DNA from: Lentzea alba
Lineage (GTDB): Bacteria; Actinomycetota; Actinomycetes; Mycobacteriales; Pseudonocardiaceae
DNA length: 64,000 nt
Assembly: GCF_011067745.1 (NCBI RefSeq)
Contig: NZ_JAAMPJ010000005.1
Span: 464,965-528,964 of the forward strand
Direction: 5' to 3'
Shown here: positions 35,418-43,021 of the stretch, in pieces
Numbering within the stretch: the first letter of the stretch is position 1
Layout of the letters: every line of letters starts with the position of its first letter
The notes under the pieces: model-generated
Told to the model about the DNA's origin: nothing
Databases searched by the model: none
Seen by the model: only the letters and a program-made list of their open reading frames with translations
Program-made: the position numbers and the translations under genes

Positions 35418-35470
35418 GCCATGAACGGCGCTTTTGTGGACCTGTGGTCCGCAAAAGCGCCGTTCATGGC
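35418..35470. terminator. Very long hairpin (19-base arms)
   Basis: GCCATGAACGGCGCTTTTG (35418-35436) and its exact complement at 35452-35470, with an inner GGACC/GGTCC pair around TGT. On the minus strand it begins 17 bases past the DUF742 stop and ends the transporter-conservon operon. Each arm carries a T or A run, as in intrinsic terminators working in both directions. It may also be a dispersed palindromic element. Confidence 0.75.
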
Positions 35471-35486
35471 CAGTTCGGGTGCAGGG

Positions 35487-36023
35487 TCAGAGGCGGCGCA
35501 GGCCTGCCAGCACGCGCTCCAGCAACGCCCCGTCGGGCCGTTCCTCGCCGTAGGACGACGCGGTCCGGTGCACGTCGATCAGCCCGTGCGAGGCCATGTC
35601 GCCGAGCAGCACCTTGGTGACGCCCAACGGCAACCCGCGCAGGGCGGCGATCTCCGCCACCGACCGCGGCGAGTGGCACAGCGCCAGCACGTCGTGGTGC
35701 TCCGGGCGCACGGCGGTGGCCGAGCGGTCGTTCACCGACACCAGGGTCTCGATCTCCAGGTGCACGTCGGACGTGGTGCGGCCGCCGGTCCACGCGTAGG
35801 CGCGCACGATCGAGGACGACGTCTCGAAGGACGACGGCTCGATCGACGGCAGCGGCGGGACCGGCTCGAACGGCAGCGTGGCGTACGGGTCCGGTTGCTC
35901 CGGCACGGGTTCCGGGGCGCGCTGGGCCTTCTTCTTGCCGCGCTTGCGGATCCGTTCGCTGTCGAAGCTGAAACCGCTGATCAGATCGCCGAAGTTGACC
36001 TGCTCGTCGGACTCTCCGTTCAT
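35487..36023 (-). CDS. DUF742 protein (conservon CvnC-like)
   Basis: A 178-residue protein. A basic and proline-rich N terminus (RIRKRGKKKAQRAPEPVPEQPDPY) precedes a DUF742 winged-helix-like domain: SIVRAYAWTGGRTTSDVHLEIETLVSV, HHDVLALCHSPRSVAEIAALRGLPLGVTKVLLGDMASHGLIDVH. In Streptomyces conservons this is the third component, linking kinase and roadblock protein to a GTPase. The ATG overlaps the roadblock stop (ATGA). No GTPase gene follows; a long terminator hairpin does. Confidence 0.92.
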   Translation of the reverse strand: MNGESDEQVNFGDLISGFSFDSERIRKRGKKKAQRAPEPVPEQPDPYATLPFEPVPPLPSIEPSSFETSSSIVRAYAWTGGRTTSDVHLEIETLVSVNDRSATAVRPEHHDVLALCHSPRSVAEIAALRGLPLGVTKVLLGDMASHGLIDVHRTASSYGEERPDGALLERVLAGLRRL

Positions 36024-36418
36024 GCCAGCTCGGCCCGCAGTTCCGGCGTGAGCAGCTGGCCCACCTGGCGCACGACCACCGTCATCTCGTACGCCACCTG
36101 CGCGACGTCGGACGTGGACGACGCCAGCACCGCGAGGACCGAACCGTCGCTGATCGACGACAACAGCATCACGCCCTTGTCCATCTGCACGACCGTGCGG
36201 ACGACTGCCTCGCCGGCGAAGCATTGGGAAGCGGACTCCGCCAAGGACACCACACCGGCCACGATCGCCGCGAACTGCGGGGCCACGTGCCCCGGCAGCT
36301 TCGAGGACGAGATCAACACCAAGCCGTCGGCCGAGATCACCACGGCGTGCTCGATGCCGGGTGTGCGTTCGGCGAAGTTGGTGACCAGCCAGCCGAACTG
36401 GTCCACCTGCGTGCTCAT
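36020..36418 (-). CDS. Roadblock/LC7 protein (conservon CvnB-like)
   Basis: A 132-residue roadblock-fold protein: LVTNFAERTPGIEHAVVISADGLVLISSSKLPGHVAPQFAAIVAGVVSLAESASQ, then GVMLLSSISDGSVLAVLA and VAYEMTVVVRQVGQLLTPELRAELA. In conservons this protein is a GTPase regulator that also contacts the kinase. The ATG at 36416-36418 overlaps the kinase stop. A longer reading to 36553 would sit inside the kinase and is rejected. Confidence 0.94.
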   Translation of the reverse strand: MSTQVDQFGWLVTNFAERTPGIEHAVVISADGLVLISSSKLPGHVAPQFAAIVAGVVSLAESASQCFAGEAVVRTVVQMDKGVMLLSSISDGSVLAVLASSTSDVAQVAYEMTVVVRQVGQLLTPELRAELA

Positions 36419-38526
36419 CGACTCTCCTGGTGGTCGGGAAGGCCTCGCTGCACACCGCGCTGGAAGGCGTTGAGGAATCCTCGGGCAGATTCCGGCGTCT
36501 GACGCACGGGTGCGGGGGGAGGCGGCCCGGCAGCTTTGGGCGTCTCGAACCACGACGCCTGCTGCTGCTCGACTGCCTCCCCGCGGAAACTCTCCCAGGA
36601 CTCTTCCCGTCGTGGGGCGAGTTCCGCCGGAACCAACACGATCGCGCGAGTTCCCTTGCCCTGTTGAGCATCGAGGCGTACCACGATCTGGTGGCGTGCG
36701 GCGAGCCTGCCCACGACGAAAAGTCCCATTTCGCGGAACACCTGGACGTCCACGCCCTCGCCCGCGGCTTCGAGGCGGTGGTTCACGGCCTCCAGCGCCT
36801 CGGGGTCGATGCCGATGCCCAGGTCGACCACGTCGATCTGCACGATGTCACCGGCCTCGATCGACGCGCTGATCGAGACCTGGGTGTGCGGCGGCGAGAA
36901 AGCTGTTGCGTTGTCAAGAAGTTCGGCCAGCAGTCGGACCAGGTCGCTTGCCACATAACCGACAACTTCGGCGTTGGGCGCCGTGTGCACCATCACCCGT
37001 TGGTACTGCTCGATCTCCGCGGCCGCCGCGCGCAGCACGTCGGTCAGCGGGATCGGACGGGTGAACCGCCGCGCCACGTCACCGCCGGAGAGCACCATCA
37101 GGTTCTCGTTGTTGCGGCGCATGCGGGTGGCGAGGTGGTCGAGCTTGAAGAGGTTCGCGAGCTGGTCCGGGTCCTCCTCGTACTTCTCCAGCTCCTCCAT
37201 CAGCTTGAGCTGGCGTTCGACGAGGCTCTGGCTGCGGCGCGAGAGGTTCACGAAGATGTTGCGCATGTTCGCGCGCATGGCGGCCTGCTCGGTGACCGAC
37301 TGGACGGCCTGCTGGTGCACCGCGTCAAACGCGCGCGCCACCTGGCCGAACTCCTCGGTCGTGTCCACCGGCACCGGCTCGATCTCTCGACTGCCGTGTC
37401 CGGTTGCCACCATTTCGGGAAGTTTGTGCCACGCCACTTCGAGTGCGGAGCGGCGCAACGCGTTGAGCGAGCGCAGCAGGTAGCGGCCGACGACGAACCC
37501 GATGGTGCCGGCCAGGATCAGGCTGGCGAACAGGGCGGCGGACGCCGTACCGGCCGCGTCACTGGTCTCGTCGCGCAGACGGTTCGCGGTGTCGCGCAGG
37601 TCGCGCTCCATCCCGTCCACCACGCCGTCGAACGACGTCACGACCGCACCGGAGGCCTTGCTCCAGTCCGAGGCCGCGATCGGCAACGGCTTGGGCCTGG
37701 CCGAGTTGTTGTTCCCGTTGCCGGTGTTGTTGCCGGTGTTGTTGCCCGTGCTGGGTGCGTCCGAGGTCGGGTGCAGCAGCGCGGTCGCGAGCATCTTGCG
37801 GTGCGCCTCGATGTCCGGGCTGTTGAAGTTCACGCCGTAGGCCTTCAACTGCTCCGGCGTCGCCAGCGCGGCGAACTCGCCCGCGATGTAGCCGAGCTTG
37901 ACGTTCGACTCGACCAGCGACCGCACCTCGGCGGTGAGCAACTGGCCGCGGGTGAGCCCGGACAGCACGACCGCCTGCTGGTACAGGACCTCTTCCTGCA
38001 CGTGCACGACGTGGTGCAGGCCCATCGCCGTGCGGAAGAGCGCGGCGTCGCCGAAGTCGCTGGCGAGCACCTCGTCCACGTCGAGCAGCGACTCGGTGAG
38101 CTCGGTGTACGTCTTGATCGCGGCCGGCACGTCGCCGGTCTGCTCGCGCAGCGCGGCCAGTCCGCCGATCTTGCCCTGGACGTCGTTCATCCGGGCCATC
38201 ACGACCTCGCTCAACGAGGTCTTGGCGATCTGCGCGCGCAACGCCGTGCGGGCGTCATCGGTGCGCTTCACCTGTTCGGACAGGATCTGCGGGCCGACGC
38301 CCTCCGCGATGATCCGTCGTTCCGCCTGCACCCCCTCGATCACGGGGATGAGGGCCGCGCGGACCTTGACCAGCCGCTGGAGCGCCGCGTACGACTCGGC
38401 GCGTTCCATGTGGGACTGGATCTGCAGTACGCCGGCGCCCACCGCGATGGCGACCGGAACGATCAACACCGCGGCGAGCTTCACCGGCAGGCGCCAGTTG
38501 CGCCAGTTGACGAGCGCGTTGAACAT
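36415..38526 (-). CDS. Nitrate-sensor-like histidine kinase (conservon CvnA-like)
   Basis: A 703-residue membrane kinase. One helix near the N terminus (LPVKLAAVLIVPVAIAVGAG) and one around residue 330 (ALFASLILAGTIGFVVGRYLL) bracket a large extracellular nitrate-sensor-like domain containing an Asn/Gly repeat (TGNNTGNNTGNGNNNS). Inside are HAMP-like and NLSRRSQSLVERQLKLMEELE, the conservon replacement for a usual His box, and an ATPase domain (LLAELLDNATAFSPP, GIGIDPEAL, MGLFVVGRLAARH). A proline-rich tail ends it. Its ATG shares one base with the stop of the 35-residue peptide, coupling it to the transporter. Confidence 0.93.
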   Translation of the reverse strand: MFNALVNWRNWRLPVKLAAVLIVPVAIAVGAGVLQIQSHMERAESYAALQRLVKVRAALIPVIEGVQAERRIIAEGVGPQILSEQVKRTDDARTALRAQIAKTSLSEVVMARMNDVQGKIGGLAALREQTGDVPAAIKTYTELTESLLDVDEVLASDFGDAALFRTAMGLHHVVHVQEEVLYQQAVVLSGLTRGQLLTAEVRSLVESNVKLGYIAGEFAALATPEQLKAYGVNFNSPDIEAHRKMLATALLHPTSDAPSTGNNTGNNTGNGNNNSARPKPLPIAASDWSKASGAVVTSFDGVVDGMERDLRDTANRLRDETSDAAGTASAALFASLILAGTIGFVVGRYLLRSLNALRRSALEVAWHKLPEMVATGHGSREIEPVPVDTTEEFGQVARAFDAVHQQAVQSVTEQAAMRANMRNIFVNLSRRSQSLVERQLKLMEELEKYEEDPDQLANLFKLDHLATRMRRNNENLMVLSGGDVARRFTRPIPLTDVLRAAAAEIEQYQRVMVHTAPNAEVVGYVASDLVRLLAELLDNATAFSPPHTQVSISASIEAGDIVQIDVVDLGIGIDPEALEAVNHRLEAAGEGVDVQVFREMGLFVVGRLAARHQIVVRLDAQQGKGTRAIVLVPAELAPRREESWESFRGEAVEQQQASWFETPKAAGPPPPAPVRQTPESARGFLNAFQRGVQRGLPDHQESR

Positions 38527-38633
38527 CAGACGAAGAGCTTGGCCGCGTTCAGGAAGAGCCGGTACAGGCCGTAGGCGAGCGGAAGACCCACCCACAGCCA
38601 CGCTCCGATGAGCAACAAGCGCTGAGAGTTCAC
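38526..38633 (-). CDS. MFS transporter small subunit (35 residues)
   Basis: A 35-residue peptide: a short polar N terminus, then RLLLIGAWLWVGLPLAYGLYRL as one transmembrane helix, then NAAKLFV. This sequence pattern matches the small proteins annotated in actinomycetes as MFS transporter small subunit, always encoded after an OFA-family transporter. GTG at 38631-38633 overlaps the transporter stop (GTGA), and its own TGA shares a base with the kinase ATG. The double overlap makes it hard to dismiss. Confidence 0.82.
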   Translation of the reverse strand: MNSQRLLLIGAWLWVGLPLAYGLYRLFLNAAKLFV

Positions 38634-40108
38634 TTCTGCACCACGCCTTCCGCCTCTTCCTTCTCAGCCTCAGCCTCAGCCGACTCGGCGACGTCCGCTG
38701 CCTCGGCTTCGTTCCACTTGGCGACCGTCGCCTCGTCGTCCGACTTCGACGCGGGCTGCTCGGGCTCGTCGACGACGTCCTCCGCGGCCTTCGGCTCGTG
38801 GAACTTCGGGTTGACCGGGCGAACCAGCTCGTTCGCGACGAACCCGACGACCAGCAGCGAGATCATGATGTAGAACGACGTCGCGTACAAGTCGGGACCG
38901 ACGTGGCCCGCCTTCTTGCCCGCGTCCGCGATGGCGTTGACGATCAGCGGCCCGAGCACGCCGGCCACCGACCACGCGGTCAACAGGCGACCGTGGATCG
39001 CGCCGACCTGGTAGGTGCCGAAGAGGTCGCGCAGATACGCCGGAATCGTCGCGAAACCACCGCCGTAGAACGACAGGATCACCATCGCCGCGACCACGAA
39101 CAGCGGGGTGCTGGTCGGACCGAACGTCAGCAGCACCAGGTAGAGCAGCGCGCCGACACCCAGGTAGAGGCGGTAGATGTTCTTGCGGCCCACGATGTCC
39201 GAGGTGGACGACCAGATGAACCGGCCGGCCATGTTGGCCGCGCTGAGCAGTGCCACGAAGCCGGTGGCCGCCGTCGCGAGGACCGGCGTCGAGGACTCCT
39301 TGAAGAAGTCGACCAGCATCGGCGCGGCCTTCTCCAGGATGCCGATGCCCGCGGTGACGTTGAAGCAGAGCACGACCCAGAGCAGCCAGAACTGCGGCGT
39401 CTTGATCGCGTTGTTCGCCGAGACGTTGAACGCGACGGTCGCCTTCGGCTTGTCCTTGAGCAGCTCCGCCTTCTCCTGGGTGAACTCCTTGGAGGGCAGG
39501 CGGATCAGCAGCACACCCACGCTCATGAAGACCGCGTAGACGATGCCGTGGATGAGGAAGGCCTTGCCGATGCCCGACGTCGAGGTGTTGCCGAACGCCG
39601 TCAGCATCGAGGTCGACCACGGCGAGGCGATCAACGCGCCGCCGCCGAAGCCCATGATCGCGATGCCGGTCGCCATGCCCGGCCGGTCGGGGAACCACTT
39701 GATCAGCGTGGACACCGGTGAGATGTAGCCGATGCCGAGGCCGATGCCACCGATCAGGCCGTAGCCCACCACCACGACCCAGTACTGACCGGCCCACACG
39801 CCGACGGCCGAGATCAGCAGGCCGGAGCAGAAGGCGATCAGCGACATGAGCATCGCCCAGCGCGGACCCCTGCGCTCGACGGTCGTACCGAGAACCGCCG
39901 CCGACAGCCCGAGCATCACGATGCCGAGCTGGAAGGGCAGTGCGGACTGCGTTCCCGTGATGCCGAGCGATTTCTCCAGCGGCGTCTTGAAGACGCTCCA
40001 GGCGTACGCCTGGCCAATGGAGAGATGAATCGCCAGTGCTGCGGGCGGAACGAGCCAGCGGTTCCATCCGGGAGGCGCGACTTGGCGTTCGCGCGCTAAG
40101 AACCCCAC
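38630..40108 (-). CDS. MFS transporter, OFA (oxalate/formate antiporter) family
   Basis: A 492-residue 12-helix transporter. HLSIGQAYAWSVFKTPLEKSLG is the OFA opening, followed by GLIGGIGLGIGYISPVSTLIKWFPDRPGMATGIAIMGFGGGALI and FWLLWVVLCFNVTAGIGILEKAAPM. The last 60 residues are an acidic Glu/Ala-rich tail (DVVDEPEQPASKSDDEATV, EAEAEKEEAEG) in the cytoplasm. The substrate is probably a small carboxylate. GTG at 40106-40108 (minus strand) has GGGGAT at the right spacing; an earlier GTG at 40126 has none. It begins an operon with the small subunit and conservon kinase and is divergent from DUF485-actP. Confidence 0.92.
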   Translation of the reverse strand: MGFLARERQVAPPGWNRWLVPPAALAIHLSIGQAYAWSVFKTPLEKSLGITGTQSALPFQLGIVMLGLSAAVLGTTVERRGPRWAMLMSLIAFCSGLLISAVGVWAGQYWVVVVGYGLIGGIGLGIGYISPVSTLIKWFPDRPGMATGIAIMGFGGGALIASPWSTSMLTAFGNTSTSGIGKAFLIHGIVYAVFMSVGVLLIRLPSKEFTQEKAELLKDKPKATVAFNVSANNAIKTPQFWLLWVVLCFNVTAGIGILEKAAPMLVDFFKESSTPVLATAATGFVALLSAANMAGRFIWSSTSDIVGRKNIYRLYLGVGALLYLVLLTFGPTSTPLFVVAAMVILSFYGGGFATIPAYLRDLFGTYQVGAIHGRLLTAWSVAGVLGPLIVNAIADAGKKAGHVGPDLYATSFYIMISLLVVGFVANELVRPVNPKFHEPKAAEDVVDEPEQPASKSDDEATVAKWNEAEAADVAESAEAEAEKEEAEGVVQK

Positions 40109-40314
40109 TTTATCCCCAACCGTCACCAAAAACGCGGACCGATCGATCCTAGGCCAGGTGTACACGTGCGACAACGGTCTGGACCCCTCGTTCGCTGTTG
40201 CATACGGCGCAACCCCGGGCGGCCGATGTGGTACAACCCCTGCTTCGCACCATTTGAGACAAATGCAGTGTCCGGGTTTGGCCCGGTTTTGCCGGTTTCG
40301 GCAACTCCGGCGCG

Positions 40315-40342
40315 TTGACTGCACACGTGAGAGCGCTACAGT
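40315..40342 (+). promoter_or_regulatory. Housekeeping-type promoter for DUF485-actP
   Basis: TTGACT (40315-40320), 16 bases, TACAGT (40337-40342), then 30 bases to the ATG. GAGGGGCAGGGG just before the ATG is the ribosome site. The 264-base divergent gap also contains GGTCTGGACC (40176-40185), a weak dre-like core near the transporter side. Confidence 0.65.
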
Positions 40343-40372
40343 GGGCGCCGCACACGCGAGGGGCAGGGGTAC

Positions 40373-40789
40373 ATGACCAAGGCGATGAGCTCGCCTGGCG
40401 AAACGCAGCACGAGTACCGGGAAATCCGGGGTTTCGCGTCGTTCGACGACCCCGCGACTTTGTCGTACGTCGATTCGAACGGCAAACCGAACTTCGAGCT
40501 CATTCGGCAGACCGACGAATTCCGCACTCTCCGTCGGCGCCTCACGACGTTCGTCTTCCCGATGACCGCGCTTTTCCTCACGTCCTACCTGACCTTCGTG
40601 CTGCTGTCCGCGTATGCGAAAGACTTCGTCAGCACCAAGGTGGTCGGCGTCATCAACCTCGGCATCCTGCTGGGACTGAGCCAGTTTGTGACTTCGATCA
40701 TCATCACGCTCGGTTATGCCCGTTACGCAAAGCGACGGCTGGATCCGCAGCGCAAATTGCTCGCAGAGAAGACAGGCGTCGAGGAGTAA
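40373..40789 (+). CDS. DUF485 membrane protein (YjcH-like)
   Basis: A 138-residue protein with two transmembrane helices (about residues 65-85 and 98-118) between a soluble N terminus and a basic tail (RYAKRRLDPQRKLLAEK). FRTLRRRLTTFVFPMTALFLTSYLTFVLLSAYAKDF and NLGILLGLSQFVTSIIITLGYARYAKR are the DUF485 signature. These proteins accompany acetate permease ActP and are thought to assist it. It lies three bases before actP, in one operon. Confidence 0.94.
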   Translation: MTKAMSSPGETQHEYREIRGFASFDDPATLSYVDSNGKPNFELIRQTDEFRTLRRRLTTFVFPMTALFLTSYLTFVLLSAYAKDFVSTKVVGVINLGILLGLSQFVTSIIITLGYARYAKRRLDPQRKLLAEKTGVEE

Positions 40790-40792
40790 GGC

Positions 40793-42373
40793 ATGCCCAC
40801 CACCGGCAACCCGGTGCTGAACCTCAGCGTCTTCGCGGTGTTCGTCCTGATCACCCTCTACATCGTCTACCGCGCCAGCAGTCGCAACGTCACGGCGTCG
40901 GACTACTACGCCGCGGGCAGCTCGTTCACCGGCGCCCAGAACGGCGTGGCGCTGTCCGGTGACTTCCTGTCCGCCGCGTCGTTCCTCGGTATCTCCGGCG
41001 GCATCGCGGCGCACGGCTACGACGGCTTCCTCTACTCCGTCGGCTGGGTCGTCGCGTGGCTGGTCGGCCTGCTGCTGATCGCGGAGGGCCTGCGCAACAC
41101 GGGCCGCTTCACCGTCGGCGACGTGCTGGCGTTCCGGATGAAGCAACGCCCGGTGCGCGCGGCGGCGGCCAACGCGACCCTGGTGATCTCGTTCTTCTAC
41201 ATGATCGCGCAGATGGCGGGCGCCGGCGGCCTGATCGCGTTGCTGCTCAACGTGCACTCGAAGTGGGGCCAGGCACTGCTGATCGCGGTGGTCGGCATGG
41301 TGATGGTGCTCTACGTGCTGGTCGGCGGCATGAAGGGCACGACCTGGGTGCAGATCATCAAGGCCGTCCTGCTGCTGCTCTGCGTGACGCTGATGACGAT
41401 CTTCCTGCTGGGCAAGTTCGGCTTCAGCCTGTCCGCGATCATGCAGCAGGCCACCGAGAACAACAAGCTCGGCGAGGCGGTCCTCGACCCCGGCGCCAAG
41501 TACGGCTTCAGCGCGATGTCCAAACTGGACTTCGTCTCGCTGGCCCTGTCCCTGGTACTCGGCATCGCGTCCCTGCCGCACGTGCTGATGCGCTTCTACA
41601 CCGTGCCGAACGCCTCGGAAGCCCGTCGCTCGGTCGTGTGGGCGACCTGGACGATGGTCATCTTCTACCTGTGCACGCTGGTGATCGGCTTCGGCGCGAT
41701 GGCGCTGGTGGGTACCGACACCATCGCGGCGGCACCGGGCGGCGAGAACTCCGCCGCGCCACTGCTGGCGTTCCGCATCGGTGGCGCCGTGCTGCTCGGC
41801 GTCGTGTCCGCGGTGGCGTTCGCCACGATCCTCGCCGTGGTCGCGGGCCTGACGCTGGCCGCCTCGGCCTCGTTCGCCCATGACGTCTACGCGAACGTGA
41901 TCAAGCGCGGCAACGCGGAGCCGCGCCGGGAGATCCGGGTCGCCCGCCTCACCGCCATCGTCGTCGGCGTCCTGTCGATCCTCGGCGGCATCGCGGCGAA
42001 CGGCCAGAACGTGGCGTTCCTGGTGTCGCTGGCGCTGGCCCTGGCCGCCTCGGCGAACCTGTCGACGATCCTCTACACGATCTTCTGGCGGCGTTTCAAC
42101 ACCACCGGCACGCTGTGGAGCATCTACGGCGGCCTCGGCTCCTGCCTGGTGCTGATCATCTTCTCGCCGGTGATGTCCGGCGCGAAGACGTCGATCTTCC
42201 CGGACATCGACTTCGCCTGGTTCCCGCTCGGCAACCCCGGTCTCGTGTCGATCCCGTTCTCGTTCCTCTGCGGGTTCCTCGCGACGATCTTCTCGAAGCG
42301 GGAGCCGGAGATGGCGGGCAAGGCGGCGGAGATGGAAGTCCGGGCGATCTCGGGCATCGGCGCCAAAGCCTGA
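40793..42373 (+). CDS. actP: Cation/acetate symporter ActP
   Basis: A 526-residue sodium:solute symporter (SSS family) with 13 or so helices, importing acetate or other monocarboxylates. NVTASDYYAAGSSFTGAQNGVALSGDFLSAASFLGISGGIAAHGYDG, RFTVGDVLAFRMKQRPVRAAAA and SLALSLVLGIASLPHVLMRFYTVPNASEARRSV are the ActP landmarks. The pairing with DUF485 is the family norm, and the divergent OFA transporter also handles carboxylates, so the locus looks devoted to short organic acids. Its stop directly abuts the stop of the convergent response regulator. Confidence 0.95.
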   Translation: MPTTGNPVLNLSVFAVFVLITLYIVYRASSRNVTASDYYAAGSSFTGAQNGVALSGDFLSAASFLGISGGIAAHGYDGFLYSVGWVVAWLVGLLLIAEGLRNTGRFTVGDVLAFRMKQRPVRAAAANATLVISFFYMIAQMAGAGGLIALLLNVHSKWGQALLIAVVGMVMVLYVLVGGMKGTTWVQIIKAVLLLLCVTLMTIFLLGKFGFSLSAIMQQATENNKLGEAVLDPGAKYGFSAMSKLDFVSLALSLVLGIASLPHVLMRFYTVPNASEARRSVVWATWTMVIFYLCTLVIGFGAMALVGTDTIAAAPGGENSAAPLLAFRIGGAVLLGVVSAVAFATILAVVAGLTLAASASFAHDVYANVIKRGNAEPRREIRVARLTAIVVGVLSILGGIAANGQNVAFLVSLALALAASANLSTILYTIFWRRFNTTGTLWSIYGGLGSCLVLIIFSPVMSGAKTSIFPDIDFAWFPLGNPGLVSIPFSFLCGFLATIFSKREPEMAGKAAEMEVRAISGIGAKA

Positions 42374-43021
42374 TCAGTCGGGGATGATCCCCGACTCGTG
42401 CGCGATGATCGCGGCCTGCACGCGGTTGCGGACGCCGAGCTGCCGGAAGATGGTGCTCACGTACACCTTCACGGTTCCCTCGACGACGTGGAGGCGGGCC
42501 GCGATCTCGGCGTTCGACAGGCCCGCGCCGACCAGTCCGAGCACCTCGCGCTCGCGTGCGGTCAGGACCTCGATCCGTTGCGTCGCAAGCGGCCGCGGGT
42601 GTGCGCGGGAGAGCTGGTCGACAACTCTCTTCGCCACCGACGGAGACAGGAACGCGCCCCCGCTCGCGACCGCGCGAACACCGGAGATGATCTCCTGCGG
42701 ATCACCGGTCTTCAGCACGAACCCGGCCGCGCCCTCGCCGAGCGCCCGGCTGATGTAGGCGTCGTCCGCGAACGTCGTCAGCACCAGCGTCTTCGTGTCG
42801 GGATGGCACTCGCGGATCACCTTCGCCGCGTCCAGCCCGTCGAACACGGGCATGCGGATGTCGAGCACGGCGACGTCGGGCCGGTGCCGCGCGACCCGGT
42901 CGATCGCCTCGCTCCCGTTCTCCGCCTCCGCGACCACCTCGATGTCCTGCGCGGTCGCGAGCACCGCCTTCACCCCGAACCGGACCACCGGCTCGTCGTC
43001 GGCGAGCACCACCCTGATCAA
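42374..43021 (-). CDS. NarL-family response regulator
   Basis: A 215-residue regulator. TTG at 43019-43021 overlaps the kinase TGA (TTGA) and has AGGAGG at ideal spacing; starting there gives (M)IRVVLADDEP, the correct family opening. An upstream GTG at 43042 would add seven charged residues. The phospho-acceptor is D54 in VAVLDIRMPVFDG, Lys is in GFVLKTGD, and the LuxR domain is VLTAREREVLGLVGAGLSNAEIAARLHVVEGTVKVYVSTIFRQLG. Partner of the kinase encoded just upstream. Confidence 0.93.
   Translation of the reverse strand: MIRVVLADDEPVVRFGVKAVLATAQDIEVVAEAENGSEAIDRVARHRPDVAVLDIRMPVFDGLDAAKVIRECHPDTKTLVLTTFADDAYISRALGEGAAGFVLKTGDPQEIISGVRAVASGGAFLSPSVAKRVVDQLSRAHPRPLATQRIEVLTAREREVLGLVGAGLSNAEIAARLHVVEGTVKVYVSTIFRQLGVRNRVQAAIIAHESGIIPD

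Noticed and set aside
36419..36553. Longer N terminus for the roadblock protein
   Set aside because: It would lie inside the kinase frame and is arginine/serine-rich; the ATGA overlap at 36418 has the right family start.
37690..37745. Short GTTGTT-type tandem repeat as a regulatory repeat
   Set aside because: It encodes the Asn/Gly linker of the kinase extracellular domain and needs no other explanation.
40175..40186. CGGTCTGGACCC as a fourth dre site
   Set aside because: Only the inner ten bases fit and both outer positions are wrong; the neighbouring transporter has no link to amino sugars.
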